A stretch of 64,000 nt of DNA from Emcibacter sp. (GCA_021741205.1 JAIOYI010000002.1:1-64000); one strand, 5' to 3'. Shown: positions 29,651 through 39,365, counted from the stretch's first letter. A program made the numbers and translations. The notes: a model not told the origin generated them from the letters alone.

Positions 29651-30970
29651 ATGATTGAATCATTAAGCATGATTGGGTTAATTGGTGGCCTATTGATACT
29701 TATCATTCTTACCATTCGGGGTGTGAATGTTATGATAGCGGGCCCTTTATCAGCACTTTTTGTAGCTGTAATGGGTGGCATGGCTTTACTTCCTCAATTA
29801 GCCGAGCAAGGACAGGCCAATTATGTGGCAAGCTACATGGATGGTTTTTCAGGTTTTATTGCTTCATGGTTTCCTATTTTTATACTAGGGGCTATTTTCG
29901 GAAAAGTCATGGAAGATTGCGGTGCCGCCGATAGCATCTCTCATTGGATCGTTGGAAAGTTGGGTCTAAATCATGCGGTATTTGCTATTGTTGCAGCCTG
30001 CGCCGTCATGACGTATGGCGGGGTCAGCCTTTTTGTGGTGGCTTTTTCTGTTTATCCAATGGCGCTCAGTCTTTTTAAACAAGCGAATTTGCCTCGACGG
30101 TTCATTCCCGCTGCGATGGCATTTGGTTCTGTCACATTCACCATGACATCCGCTGGATCACCAGAGATACAGAATGTCATCCCCATAAAATTTCTGAACA
30201 CAACACTTTATTCCGGTTGGCAGGTCAGTATCGTGGTAGCCTTATTTATGGCCAGTTTTGGATTTTGGTGGTTACGCCGTATGATCACAAAAGCTGTCGC
30301 AACTGGAGAATGCTACGATGAACGCCCCAATGACCCGATAATTGCAACGAATGATAATCTGCCCAATCCATTCTTAAGCATGTTACCCCTTGTTTTGGTT
30401 TTGGGGGTGTCCTTTGCTTTCCATGATACTTTAAAACAATCCGCATTATTGCTTGCACTAACAAGTGGTGTATTGAGCACCATAATCATCAATTGGAAAG
30501 TTTTTAAGAATTTAGAGGGCGCATTATCAGCAGGAACAGCAGGTGCTTTGGTTGCAATCGGTAATACTTCCGCCGTTGTCGGTTTTGGAACAGTAGCAAA
30601 AGCATCCCCATCATTTGCGATTATTGTGAATGCTATGACCAGTTTGCCAGGTCATGAATTAATTGGTGCCGCCGTTGCCGTCAGTGTGATTGCAGGTCTT
30701 ACGGGTTCTGCATCGGGTGGACAATCTATAGCCTTACCTGTTCTCGCACCGCATTATCTTGACCTTGGAGTCGATCCAGATGCCCTACACAGAGTTGTCG
30801 CTATATCTTCAGGAGCATTAGACAGCCTTCCCCATAATGGATATGTTGTCACTACCATTAGAGCCATTTGTGGCGAAAAACATAAAACTGCTTATGCCCC
30901 TCTTGCGGCACTGACTGTTATTGTGCCAGTGTTGGGGGTAATAATAGCTATAGGATTATTTTTGATATGA
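29651..30970 (+). CDS. GntP family permease
   Basis: A 439-residue inner-membrane transporter with about twelve helices. It resembles GntP/DsdX-type gluconate or hydroxy-acid:H+ symporters (Pfam GntP), with conserved loops such as AMAFGSVTFTMTSAGSPEIQN and the late GSASGGQSIALPV. Members beside 3-hydroxybutyrate genes are thought to carry 3-hydroxybutyrate or similar short hydroxy acids. It overlaps the hydrolase gene downstream by four bases (ATGA), which argues that the permease imports a product of that enzyme. Confidence 0.87.
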   Translation: MIESLSMIGLIGGLLILIILTIRGVNVMIAGPLSALFVAVMGGMALLPQLAEQGQANYVASYMDGFSGFIASWFPIFILGAIFGKVMEDCGAADSISHWIVGKLGLNHAVFAIVAACAVMTYGGVSLFVVAFSVYPMALSLFKQANLPRRFIPAAMAFGSVTFTMTSAGSPEIQNVIPIKFLNTTLYSGWQVSIVVALFMASFGFWWLRRMITKAVATGECYDERPNDPIIATNDNLPNPFLSMLPLVLVLGVSFAFHDTLKQSALLLALTSGVLSTIIINWKVFKNLEGALSAGTAGALVAIGNTSAVVGFGTVAKASPSFAIIVNAMTSLPGHELIGAAVAVSVIAGLTGSASGGQSIALPVLAPHYLDLGVDPDALHRVVAISSGALDSLPHNGYVVTTIRAICGEKHKTAYAPLAALTVIVPVLGVIIAIGLFLI

Positions 30971-32988
30971 TAAAAATTACCTTAATAACATCAACGGTCT
31001 TTATAGGATTATCCCTTGGGGCTTGTGATATGAAAAAATCTGAGACCTCACAGGCGCCAGATTTCCTTGTTGGTGATATGGTTCGTGTCCAATATGATGG
31101 AATATCGGATGATTTACTTACTGGCGGTCTTGGAATTAAAGGGTTGCAATCATCCATTCCGCCAACTTTTAAGAATGCCGACATACCAACCCCCGCAGAA
31201 CTTAGAACCTATGCTATTTATTCCAATTATAGAGCGTTAAATGACACCACAACATCAGGCGGGTTTGGACGTATAACAGGACCCAACGTGGGGAATAAAA
31301 ATGACCAAGGTAAAATAGCGGGGATTGAATATCTCAGCTTCATGAAGCTTACCCCCAATCATCAAAATGTTACCCTTATGGTACAGATACCAGACAATTT
31401 TAATCGTAAAGAACCTTGTTTGATTACGGGACCATCCTCAGGTTCGCGGGGTATATATGGCGCTATCGGAACTGTAGGGGAATGGGCCTTAAAAAAAGGC
31501 TGTGCCATCGCCTACACAGACAAGGGGACGGGAACAGGCTTTCACTATCTCACCAGCGGTAAGGTTTTTGATCTGCAAGGACAATTAATTGATGCTGTTA
31601 CGGCTGGAGATAGATCAAGTTTCACTGTGCCGCTTACATCTGAACTAAAAGACTATAATGAGAAATACCCCAATCGCGTTGCAATACAACATGCTCATTC
31701 TGGTTTAAATGATGAGAAAAATTGGGGACAGTATGTTCTTGCATCCATCAAGTTTGCTTTTTTTGTCATGAATAAAGAATTTTCCGAAAACAAAAATCAA
31801 TTCACCCCAGAAAATACACTGGTGATTAGTTCCAGTATTTCTCAAGGTGGCCATAGTTCACTTTTGGCCGCAGAACAGGATAAAACAGGACTAATTGATG
31901 CGGTTGTTGTAGCGGAACCAAATATACCACTGCCAAAAAATAATAACTTTGTCATACAGATGGGCGATCAAGAACCCTTAACAAACCACAGTATAAATAT
32001 ATATGATTACAGCACTCTACTTAATCTATATCAACCCTGTGCCGTTCTCAGCGAAGATGTTCTAAACGCTCCTTTTGGCGTGGCCGGCAACCCCGCCGCA
32101 AAGAAAATCCTTATTGCACATTGTAGCATGCTCAAAGAAAGAGGATTATTAACGGCCGATAGCCTCGAAACACAAATTGAACAATCCGTCTCAAAAATCC
32201 GCGAAATGGGTATTCTTGATGAGACCCGTGCCTTAGGCCCCATAAATGTAGCAATCAACCTTTGGGCGACAATTGCTGTGAATTATAGCAATGCCTATGG
32301 CTATTTTTCTGTTATGGATAATCTGTGCGGTTTGAGTTATGCCAAACTTAACACAACAGGACAGGCTGTTGTACAAAGCAAAGCTGAAATGGCGGCAACC
32401 TTTTCACAATCAGGTGGGATCGCCCCCGTATCAGGATTAGTTTTTGCTCCAACTGAGCTAAAACTCCCCATTGATTATGCTTTATGTTTCCGCGATTTAA
32501 TGACAGGGAAGAATGAACAGGCATTGCGCGTTCAACAAGGTATAAAGGAAACTTATCACACAGCCAATTTGCATGGAAAACCAACAATCATTGTTCATGG
32601 ACAGTCCGACGCCCTTATCCATGTTAATCATTCTTCACGAGCCTATTTAGGACTGAATAAACTCATCGAGGGTGACAATAGCAATTTACACTATTATGAA
32701 ATCAGTAATGCTCATCATTTTGATGCCTTCAATGCACTTGCTGGTTTTAATAGCCGCTATATCCCTTTACATCATTATTTATTATCATCGCTTGATTTAA
32801 TGTATGACCATATGACACAGAATACGTCATTGCCAGATAGCCAGGTTGTATGGACAACACCCAGAGCATTTGATGATAACGGCAATCTGGAAGATTTAAG
32901 TGAAAAACATCTACCCATAATTTTACCTTCTCCTATAATGTCTCAGATTAAAGTTGAACAGGGGATGATTAAAATTCCCGTAAAATAG
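30967..32988 (+). CDS. 3-hydroxybutyrate oligomer hydrolase family lipoprotein
   Basis: A 673-residue protein matching the D-(-)-3-hydroxybutyrate oligomer hydrolase family (Pfam 3HBOH): GLGIKGLQ, PTPAELRTYAIYSNYRAL and GRITGPNV are typical. The nucleophile is probably Ser292 in SSISQGGHSS, the family's S-x-S-N/Q-G-G variant of the lipase box. A late GQSDALIHVNHSS and HHFDAFN could supply Asp and His. The N-terminus has a lipobox LGAC (Cys20), so it should be membrane-anchored outside the cytoplasm. The enzyme splits soluble 3HB oligomers to monomers. The coupled permease and nearby receptor fit an outside-in scavenging role. Confidence 0.87.
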   Translation: MIKITLITSTVFIGLSLGACDMKKSETSQAPDFLVGDMVRVQYDGISDDLLTGGLGIKGLQSSIPPTFKNADIPTPAELRTYAIYSNYRALNDTTTSGGFGRITGPNVGNKNDQGKIAGIEYLSFMKLTPNHQNVTLMVQIPDNFNRKEPCLITGPSSGSRGIYGAIGTVGEWALKKGCAIAYTDKGTGTGFHYLTSGKVFDLQGQLIDAVTAGDRSSFTVPLTSELKDYNEKYPNRVAIQHAHSGLNDEKNWGQYVLASIKFAFFVMNKEFSENKNQFTPENTLVISSSISQGGHSSLLAAEQDKTGLIDAVVVAEPNIPLPKNNNFVIQMGDQEPLTNHSINIYDYSTLLNLYQPCAVLSEDVLNAPFGVAGNPAAKKILIAHCSMLKERGLLTADSLETQIEQSVSKIREMGILDETRALGPINVAINLWATIAVNYSNAYGYFSVMDNLCGLSYAKLNTTGQAVVQSKAEMAATFSQSGGIAPVSGLVFAPTELKLPIDYALCFRDLMTGKNEQALRVQQGIKETYHTANLHGKPTIIVHGQSDALIHVNHSSRAYLGLNKLIEGDNSNLHYYEISNAHHFDAFNALAGFNSRYIPLHHYLLSSLDLMYDHMTQNTSLPDSQVVWTTPRAFDDNGNLEDLSEKHLPIILPSPIMSQIKVEQGMIKIPVK

Positions 32989-32996
32989 GAATTAAT

Positions 32997-35900
32997 ATGC
33001 TCCAAAATTGGGTCATCATTACAGTTTCATTGGGATATGTAGGTTTATTGTTTGCCATCGCTTATTATGGTGACAAACGTTATCTTGCCCAACCCATGGA
33101 TCGACCCAAGAGTAGATACAGAGCTATAATCTATAGCCTCACTTTGGCAGTTTATTGTACGTCGTGGGCATTCTTTGGCACATCGGGACAAACTGCTGCC
33201 ACGGGTTGGATCATGGCACCAACTTATCTGGGGTCAATCATCGTATTAATTTTAGGCTGGCCCTTTCTCATTAAACTAATAACGGTCAGTAAAAAACAAA
33301 ACATAACCTCTGTCGCAGATTTTCTCTCGTCACGTTATGGTAAATCACAACAATTGGCTATTTTGGTGAGCCTTATCGCAGCCATGGGGGTCATACCCTA
33401 TATTGCATTACAGCTGAAAGCCGTTTCAACGAGCTATAATGTGCTTATCGGAAAAATGGTTCAAGGTTTTGACAACATATCTATTTGGGAGGATACCGCT
33501 CTTTTTGTTGCAGCTTTGATGGCACTTTTTACGATTTTATTTGGAACAAGAAATATTAAATCTAATGAACATCACGAAGGTATGATGTTAGCCATTGCCT
33601 TTGAATCCATAGTTAAGCTCGCCGCATTCACCATCGTCGGCCTCTTCATCACTTATAGCCTTTTTAACGGTTTCAGTGATATATCAAACCGTATAGCGCA
33701 AGATACAGAGATTCAAGAAATTTTCAAAATAGGCAGCAGCAACAATAGCTTTCTAACATCTGTTGTTCTCGGCATGGCCGCCATATTCTGCCTACCTCGA
33801 CAGTTTCATGTGCTTGTCGTAGAAAATTCAGAACCAGGTGATATTCGCCTTACACGTTGGTTATTTCCGATTTATCTTTTGGGTATGAGCCTATTTATAT
33901 TTCCAGTTGCCGCCGCAGGGTTACTAACCCCCGCCGCTGGATCGAACCAAGATTTTTACATACTTACCCTGCCGCTGACCGTAGGCCGTACAGATCTCGC
34001 CCTATTAGCATTTATTGGCGGATTATCCGCCGCCACAAGTATGGTTATCGTCGGAGCTGTAGCACTTAGCACCATGGTATCCAACGATGTTATTATGCCT
34101 ATCATCCTACGGATGAAGTGGTTAAAACTGGATGAACGCAAAGACATCAGTTGGATGTTATTACTGCTCCGTAGAATAACTATAATCACCATTATGTTTC
34201 TGGCTTATTTCTATTATCGCATGGTGGTAAGCTTTGATGCCTTAGCCTCCATTGGCCTCCTTTCAATGGTATTAGCTGCTCAATTTGCGCCATCTATCAT
34301 TGGTGGTTTATATTGGAAGTCAGCCACCCATAAAGGCGCCATAGCAGGGCTTTGTGCTGGTTTCTTTATGTGGTGTTATACACTTTTTATACCTCTTATT
34401 GCGCGAGCAGGTTGGATACCATCAACCATATTGGATAATGGCCTGTTCAATATCACGTTTCTGCGTCCGGAAAGCCTATTTGCCCTTTCAGGTATAAGCC
34501 ATGTCACCCATGGCCTAATTTGGAGCCTAGGCTTTAATCTGGTATGTTTTATTATCATATCTCGGCTCAGCCGACATAGTCTGATCGAACATATTCAGGC
34601 GGCGACCTATGTGGATAGCGATTTTGATGGCAAGAAAGAACAAAGCCTACTAATACGTTCTTCTGCCAAGGCTTCTGATCTAATGGCACTAGGAGAACGG
34701 TTTGTCGGAACAATACAGGCACGTCAAGCTTTCTCTAATTTTGCAGCTGAGCGAAATGAAACAATATCCCCCAATAGTTTAGCTCATGATGACTTAATTA
34801 TTTTTACCGAACATCTTTTGGCGGGAGTAATTGGTTCCGCAACAGCAAGGGTCGTGATTAATACAAGCCTTCAAGGGCAAGATATGCAATTAGACGATTT
34901 CGTCTCTATTGTTGATGAGGCCTCAGAAGTTTTTCGGTCAAACCGCGCACTTTTGCAAAAATCTTTGGAAAATATCAATGTTGGCATTAGCGTTGTAGAT
35001 AAGGATTTGTATCTGGTCGCTTGGAATAAACGGTATTTAGAGATGTTTAATTACCCAGAGGGCCTTGTCTATGCAGGGCGCTTCGTTGGCGATATCATAA
35101 AATATAATGCAGAACAGGGGTATTTTGGGGATCAAAATTTAGATGATCAAGTCCAAAAACGACTTGATCATCTCTATAAGGGAACGAAATATAATTATGA
35201 ACGCACGCTCGCCAATGGTTCTGTTATTGAATTCCATGGTCATCCCCTGCCCGGAGGAGGATTTGTAACCAGTTACAGTGATATCACCATCCACAAACAA
35301 GCCGCTGAAACCTTACTTAAAACCAATGAATTATTAGAACAAAGAGTGATGGAACGCACACGTGAGCTTGAAATGGCTAAAGCAGAGGCAGAAAAAGCCA
35401 ATATCAGTAAAACTCGCTTTCTTGCTGCTGCAAGTCATGACCTATTGCAACCTCTTAATGCTGCACGATTATTTACGTCTGCTCTTTCAGAAAAAAATAA
35501 AGATAATAATATCTCGCCATTGATTGATCATCTGGGTAGTAGTTTAAATGCGGTTGAAGGGCTTCTGGACGGTCTACTGGAAATTTCCATGTTAGATGCT
35601 GGCGTGCTGCAACAACATACATCTGAGTTCCCCATTGAGACTTTGTTGCAAGAACTTAACTTTGAATTTACCGCTATTGCTCGGGGCAAAGATATTGACT
35701 TTAAAATGATCCCCTCTGGAGCGATAATATATAGCGACCCAAAACTTCTCAGAAGAATTTTACAGAACTTTATAAGTAATGCCATTCGATATACAAATAA
35801 TAAAGGACGCATTCTTCTTGGCTGTCGCAGAAGGAAAGGCGGTCAGTTGGAAATACAGGTATGGGATACCGGCTGTGGTATATCTGAAAATAAATATGAA

Positions 35901-36512
35901 GAAATATTCATAGAATTCAAGCAATTAAAAAACAGCCCAAAAAACAGCGAAAAGGGATTGGGACTTGGTCTTGCAATTGTAGAACGCATTTGTCGATTGC
36001 TTGACCATGATCTCATCGTTAAGTCTAAGCTCGGACATGGCTCAGTCTTTAGTGTGATCCTTCCTCTTGGTACGGCAAAACGAAATTCAACAGATGGCAT
36101 CCCCGCATCTAAAACACAACCTATCTTTAATATTGATTTTTTAAATCTCAAAATTTTATGCATTGATAATGACCAAGATATTTTACAGGGTATGGAAATT
36201 TTACTCTCTAATTGGGGCTGTAATGTCGTCTGTTGTTGCTCGATAAATGAGTATAGCAATAAATTTAGCGAATTTATTCCCCATATCATTCTGGCAGATT
36301 ATCATCTTGATAATAAAGAAACAGGCATTAATACATTGAATATTCTTCGGTCCAGATTAACCCCTTCTCCACCCGGTATAATAATTTCTGCAGATCATAC
36401 AGAAGCGGTAAAAAGAAGTGCCGAGGAACAGGGCTATAAATTCATGCGAAAGCCTGTGAAATCAGCCGCCCTCCGAGCCCTCATAAGCAGCCAAACTATC
36501 TATCGCAAATAA
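32997..36512 (+). CDS. Sodium/solute-symporter-type hybrid sensor histidine kinase
   Basis: A 1171-residue protein joining a transporter to a kinase. Residues 1-530 form about thirteen helices of the SSS (PutP/SLC5) family. A PAS-like domain (about 655-780) leads by a coiled coil to the kinase, with phospho-His814 in AASHDLLQPLNAA and an ATPase with VWDTGCGIS and GLGLGLAIV. A C-terminal receiver has Asp1101 in ILADYHLD, but its first acidic pair is DN rather than DD. Relatives (CbrA/NahK-like) sense solutes through the symporter part. It starts 8 bp after the oligomer hydrolase, so it is likely in the same operon and a candidate sensor for its substrate or product. Confidence 0.93.
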   Translation: MLQNWVIITVSLGYVGLLFAIAYYGDKRYLAQPMDRPKSRYRAIIYSLTLAVYCTSWAFFGTSGQTAATGWIMAPTYLGSIIVLILGWPFLIKLITVSKKQNITSVADFLSSRYGKSQQLAILVSLIAAMGVIPYIALQLKAVSTSYNVLIGKMVQGFDNISIWEDTALFVAALMALFTILFGTRNIKSNEHHEGMMLAIAFESIVKLAAFTIVGLFITYSLFNGFSDISNRIAQDTEIQEIFKIGSSNNSFLTSVVLGMAAIFCLPRQFHVLVVENSEPGDIRLTRWLFPIYLLGMSLFIFPVAAAGLLTPAAGSNQDFYILTLPLTVGRTDLALLAFIGGLSAATSMVIVGAVALSTMVSNDVIMPIILRMKWLKLDERKDISWMLLLLRRITIITIMFLAYFYYRMVVSFDALASIGLLSMVLAAQFAPSIIGGLYWKSATHKGAIAGLCAGFFMWCYTLFIPLIARAGWIPSTILDNGLFNITFLRPESLFALSGISHVTHGLIWSLGFNLVCFIIISRLSRHSLIEHIQAATYVDSDFDGKKEQSLLIRSSAKASDLMALGERFVGTIQARQAFSNFAAERNETISPNSLAHDDLIIFTEHLLAGVIGSATARVVINTSLQGQDMQLDDFVSIVDEASEVFRSNRALLQKSLENINVGISVVDKDLYLVAWNKRYLEMFNYPEGLVYAGRFVGDIIKYNAEQGYFGDQNLDDQVQKRLDHLYKGTKYNYERTLANGSVIEFHGHPLPGGGFVTSYSDITIHKQAAETLLKTNELLEQRVMERTRELEMAKAEAEKANISKTRFLAAASHDLLQPLNAARLFTSALSEKNKDNNISPLIDHLGSSLNAVEGLLDGLLEISMLDAGVLQQHTSEFPIETLLQELNFEFTAIARGKDIDFKMIPSGAIIYSDPKLLRRILQNFISNAIRYTNNKGRILLGCRRRKGGQLEIQVWDTGCGISENKYEEIFIEFKQLKNSPKNSEKGLGLGLAIVERICRLLDHDLIVKSKLGHGSVFSVILPLGTAKRNSTDGIPASKTQPIFNIDFLNLKILCIDNDQDILQGMEILLSNWGCNVVCCCSINEYSNKFSEFIPHIILADYHLDNKETGINTLNILRSRLTPSPPGIIISADHTEAVKRSAEEQGYKFMRKPVKSAALRALISSQTIYRK

Positions 36513-36520
36513 TCAACTCT

Positions 36521-37186
36521 TCATTCAGATAATTCTTCAACATCCAATCTCTGAGCGGCAATTATAAGATGTCCTCGGCTATAGGTACCAAATTTTTTTA
36601 ATATTCCTGTAACATGCGCTTTAACGGTACCTTCTGCAACACCCATTTCATAAGCTATTTGCTTATTCAGCATACCTTCTGATAAATAGCTAAAAACACG
36701 AAATTGTTGCGGGGTTAAAGAGGCCACAGTTTCAGCAATGGATATTTCTTCATCCTGAATACCATTATTTTGTGCCACAAAATAAGGTGGCACCCAAAAT
36801 GAACCATTAACAATTGTTCTAATTGCCTCCGCCATATCAGGCAGATCTGTTGATTTCGGAATAAATCCGGAAGCCCCATGACTCATTGCCTTTGCAATAT
36901 TTTTATCTTGATCATTTCCAGAAACCACAACGACAGGCACTTCGGGATAATGACCACGAAGATAAATAAGACCTGAAAAACCAATAGATCCTGGCATTTG
37001 CAGATCAAGCAAAAGAAGGTCAGGAACAAATCCCTTTCCCAATAACGTCATAATATCATCAATTGAACCAGCCTCATGTATAACGACATCATCAAAGGCA
37101 CTCTCAGCAGCTTGTTTCAAAGCAATCCGAAATAAAGGATGGTCATCTGCGATAAGAATATTGGGTTGTAAACTCATATAATACAT
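36521..37186 (-). CDS. NarL/LuxR family response regulator
   Basis: A 221-residue regulator: receiver domain (about 8-125) with phospho-Asp61 in LLLLDLQMPG, then a GerE-type helix-turn-helix (about 155-215) with LTPQQFRVFSYL and NKQIAYEMGVAEGTVKAHV. It binds DNA as a phospho-dependent dimer. It is convergent with the transporter-like kinase, leaving an 8-bp gap, and is the obvious partner. The start could be the ATG at 37177 rather than 37186; neither has a strong ribosome binding site. Confidence 0.92.
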   Translation of the reverse strand: MYYMSLQPNILIADDHPLFRIALKQAAESAFDDVVIHEAGSIDDIMTLLGKGFVPDLLLLDLQMPGSIGFSGLIYLRGHYPEVPVVVVSGNDQDKNIAKAMSHGASGFIPKSTDLPDMAEAIRTIVNGSFWVPPYFVAQNNGIQDEEISIAETVASLTPQQFRVFSYLSEGMLNKQIAYEMGVAEGTVKAHVTGILKKFGTYSRGHLIIAAQRLDVEELSE

Positions 37187-37397
37187 TCTGCATAATTTTA
37201 TGAGAGTTTACACCCTAAATACACACACAGACAATTCTTTTTATACTATGAAAAATTTACATCTCAGTGCCCGAAAAAATTCAAAAGCAAGAAACGGAGC
37301 GACAACAAGCTTCACTATATTTATCATCGAATTGAACGTCTCATAATATCATAAATATTTTTGACTGATGCAATCACAACTCGAACGGAAATGATTA
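37187..37397. other. Intergenic region upstream of the response regulator
   Basis: AT-rich sequence with no gene. It should carry the promoter of the minus-strand regulator; no strong promoter, repeat or structured RNA was recognised. Confidence 0.4.
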
Positions 37398-37541
37398 ATG
37401 CAAGAAATTAGAATACTGAGCATACCTACAGATGAAGTACTGGTCTTTCAAAACGGCGCATTGGATGCCAATGGAATGTCGCCAGAGCTACAAAATGCAA
37501 GAGGCGGGTCATGCCCTTCTTTCAATGAAATTACCATTTAA
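37398..37541 (+). pseudogene. DUF1203 gene remnant (5' end only)
   Basis: An ATG-started frame of 47 codons. Residues 8-37 (SIPTDEVLVFQNG, ALDANGMSPE, ARGGSCP) match the conserved N-terminus of DUF1203 proteins, which in my memory read PTxxVRALQxGGxDANGxPPE...GGGNPCRHCL. The similarity stops where the Cys-rich block should continue, and a TAA follows. Intact members are about 150 residues, so the rest has been lost and the gene is a truncated remnant. It lies directly upstream of ada. Confidence 0.6.
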
Positions 37542-37590
37542 CAATATAGACAAAATTGAGATACACTTATTTTGTAAGGAGTAAAATATC

Positions 37591-38655
37591 ATGGCATCAT
37601 CAATGCAGGAATTTACCAGCGAAGAAGACCAATGGGCAGCTATTGAAACCCGTAACAAAAACGCAGATAGTCATTTTTATTATTCTGTAAAAACAACGGG
37701 GGTTTACTGTCGTCCGTCCTGTGCAGCCAGGTTGGCTTTGCGAAAAAACGTTGCCTTTCACTTGACCTATACTGATGCAGAAAAGGCAGGATTCCGTCCT
37801 TGCAAACGTTGTCGTCCAAATGAACCTGCTCTTGCCGTACGACAAGCTGCCGCTGTGACTGAAGCTTGTCGGATCATTGAAACTTCAGAAGAAACCGTAA
37901 GCCTTGAGTTTCTTGCAAAATCCGTTTCCATGAGCCCTTACCATTTTCACCGGATATTCAAAAGCATAACTGGGGTAACCCCAAAAGCTTATACCAAAGC
38001 ACACCTCGCTGGTCGGGTGCGAGACGAATTACCCAAAACGAGCAACGTGACCGAAGCCATTTATAACGCAGGCTATAATTCAAATGGGCGGTTTTATGCG
38101 GAATCATATAAGACATTAGGGATGACACCATCAAAATTTCGCGCTGGCGGCAAGGGCGAAAAAATTCAATTTGCGATTGGCGAGACGACCTTAGGATCTA
38201 TTTTGGTCGCGGGGAGCATTACGGGGATCTGCTCTATTTTGATGGGTGATGATCCTGACGCATTGGCACAAGATTTACAAGACAGGTTTCCAGATGCGTT
38301 GCTACATAGCGGTGACAGTTCATTTAATGAGTGGGTAGCGAAGGTGGTGGGGTTTGTCGAAACCCCTCAATTGGGTCTGGACTTGCCTTTGGATATTAGG
38401 GGTACGGCCTTCCAGCAACGCGTTTGGCAAGCACTCTGTGAAATCCCCATTGGCTCGACCGTGAGTTATGCCGAGGTCGCAAGGAAGATCGGTGCGCCAA
38501 AGGCTGTAAGAGCCATTGCAGGAGCCTGTGCGGCCAATGCTATTGCCGTTGCCATTCCCTGTCACCGTGTTGTCCGAAGTGACGGCTCGATTTCAGGCTA
38601 CCGTTGGGGAGTGGAGAGAAAACAACAACTTCTAAAAAAAGAAACATCCATATGA
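37591..38655 (+). CDS. ada: Bifunctional Ada: DNA methylphosphotriester / O6-methylguanine methyltransferase and transcription activator
   Basis: A 354-residue full-length Ada. The N-terminal zinc domain has Cys40, Cys44, Cys71 and Cys74 (CRPSC, CKRC); the first accepts methyl groups from phosphotriesters and turns the protein into an activator. An AraC-type helix-turn-helix (about 85-185) follows, with SLEFLAKSVSMSPYHFHRIFK. The O6-methylguanine domain has the acceptor Cys324 in IPCHRVVR. GGAG lies about 11 bases before the ATG. It overlaps the next gene by four bases, so the adaptive-response regulator heads its own repair operon. Confidence 0.96.
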   Translation: MASSMQEFTSEEDQWAAIETRNKNADSHFYYSVKTTGVYCRPSCAARLALRKNVAFHLTYTDAEKAGFRPCKRCRPNEPALAVRQAAAVTEACRIIETSEETVSLEFLAKSVSMSPYHFHRIFKSITGVTPKAYTKAHLAGRVRDELPKTSNVTEAIYNAGYNSNGRFYAESYKTLGMTPSKFRAGGKGEKIQFAIGETTLGSILVAGSITGICSILMGDDPDALAQDLQDRFPDALLHSGDSSFNEWVAKVVGFVETPQLGLDLPLDIRGTAFQQRVWQALCEIPIGSTVSYAEVARKIGAPKAVRAIAGACAANAIAVAIPCHRVVRSDGSISGYRWGVERKQQLLKKETSI

Positions 38656-39365
38656 CCAATATCAATCGCAAAATAGAGGCCATTGATTGGCAGAAAATAT
38701 CCGATGAGATGAATGATAAAGGATATGCTATTATCCCAAAATTTCTATCCGATGAACAATGTCAAACACTGATCAACCAATATAGCCATCCAGACGGATA
38801 CCGTAAATGCGTGGTGATGGAACGTTACCGATTTGGATTAGGGGAATATAAATATTTTGACTATCCCCTGCCGAATATTATCCAGTCGATCAGGGAAGGC
38901 ATTTATTCCAAGCTGGCTCCTATCGCCAATTTATGGATGAAAATTCTGGAAATCGATAAGAGGTTTCCAGATAATTTTCAAGAGTTACAAGCGAGTTGTC
39001 ATGCAAAGGGTCAGTTAAAGCCAACGCCCTTAATCTTGAAATATGGCAAGGGAGGTTTTAATACCCTGCATCAGGATTTATACGGCGATATTTATTTCCC
39101 GCTCCAAACCGTCTTTATGCTCAATGATCCCGTCTTAGATTTCACAGGCGGTGAGCTTGTGCTGACACAACAAGTCCCAAGAGCGCAATCAAAAGCCATC
39201 GTCCTGAGACCTCAAAAAGGTGACATGGTTATTTTGACCACTCATTTCAGACCCGTAAAGGGCAGTAAAGGATATTACCGCGCCAATATGCGGCATGGTG
39301 TCAGCGAAGTTCATGAGGGCATACGCCATACGGCAGGTGTCATATTTCACGATGCGGTAAGTTAA
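38652..39365 (+). CDS. 2OG-Fe(II) oxygenase between ada and alkB
   Basis: A 237-residue dioxygenase-fold protein. The iron facial triad is probably His140 and Asp142 in LHQDLYGD with His215 in MRHGVSEV, and Arg225 as 2-oxoglutarate anchor. The N-terminal part resembles prolyl 4-hydroxylase-like proteins (GYAIIPKFLSDEQC). The start is the ATG at 38652 overlapping the ada stop (ATGA). Its place between ada and alkB argues for a role in alkylation damage or in modifying a repair protein. The exact substrate is unknown, and it is not AlkB itself, which follows. Confidence 0.85.
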   Translation: MTNINRKIEAIDWQKISDEMNDKGYAIIPKFLSDEQCQTLINQYSHPDGYRKCVVMERYRFGLGEYKYFDYPLPNIIQSIREGIYSKLAPIANLWMKILEIDKRFPDNFQELQASCHAKGQLKPTPLILKYGKGGFNTLHQDLYGDIYFPLQTVFMLNDPVLDFTGGELVLTQQVPRAQSKAIVLRPQKGDMVILTTHFRPVKGSKGYYRANMRHGVSEVHEGIRHTAGVIFHDAVS

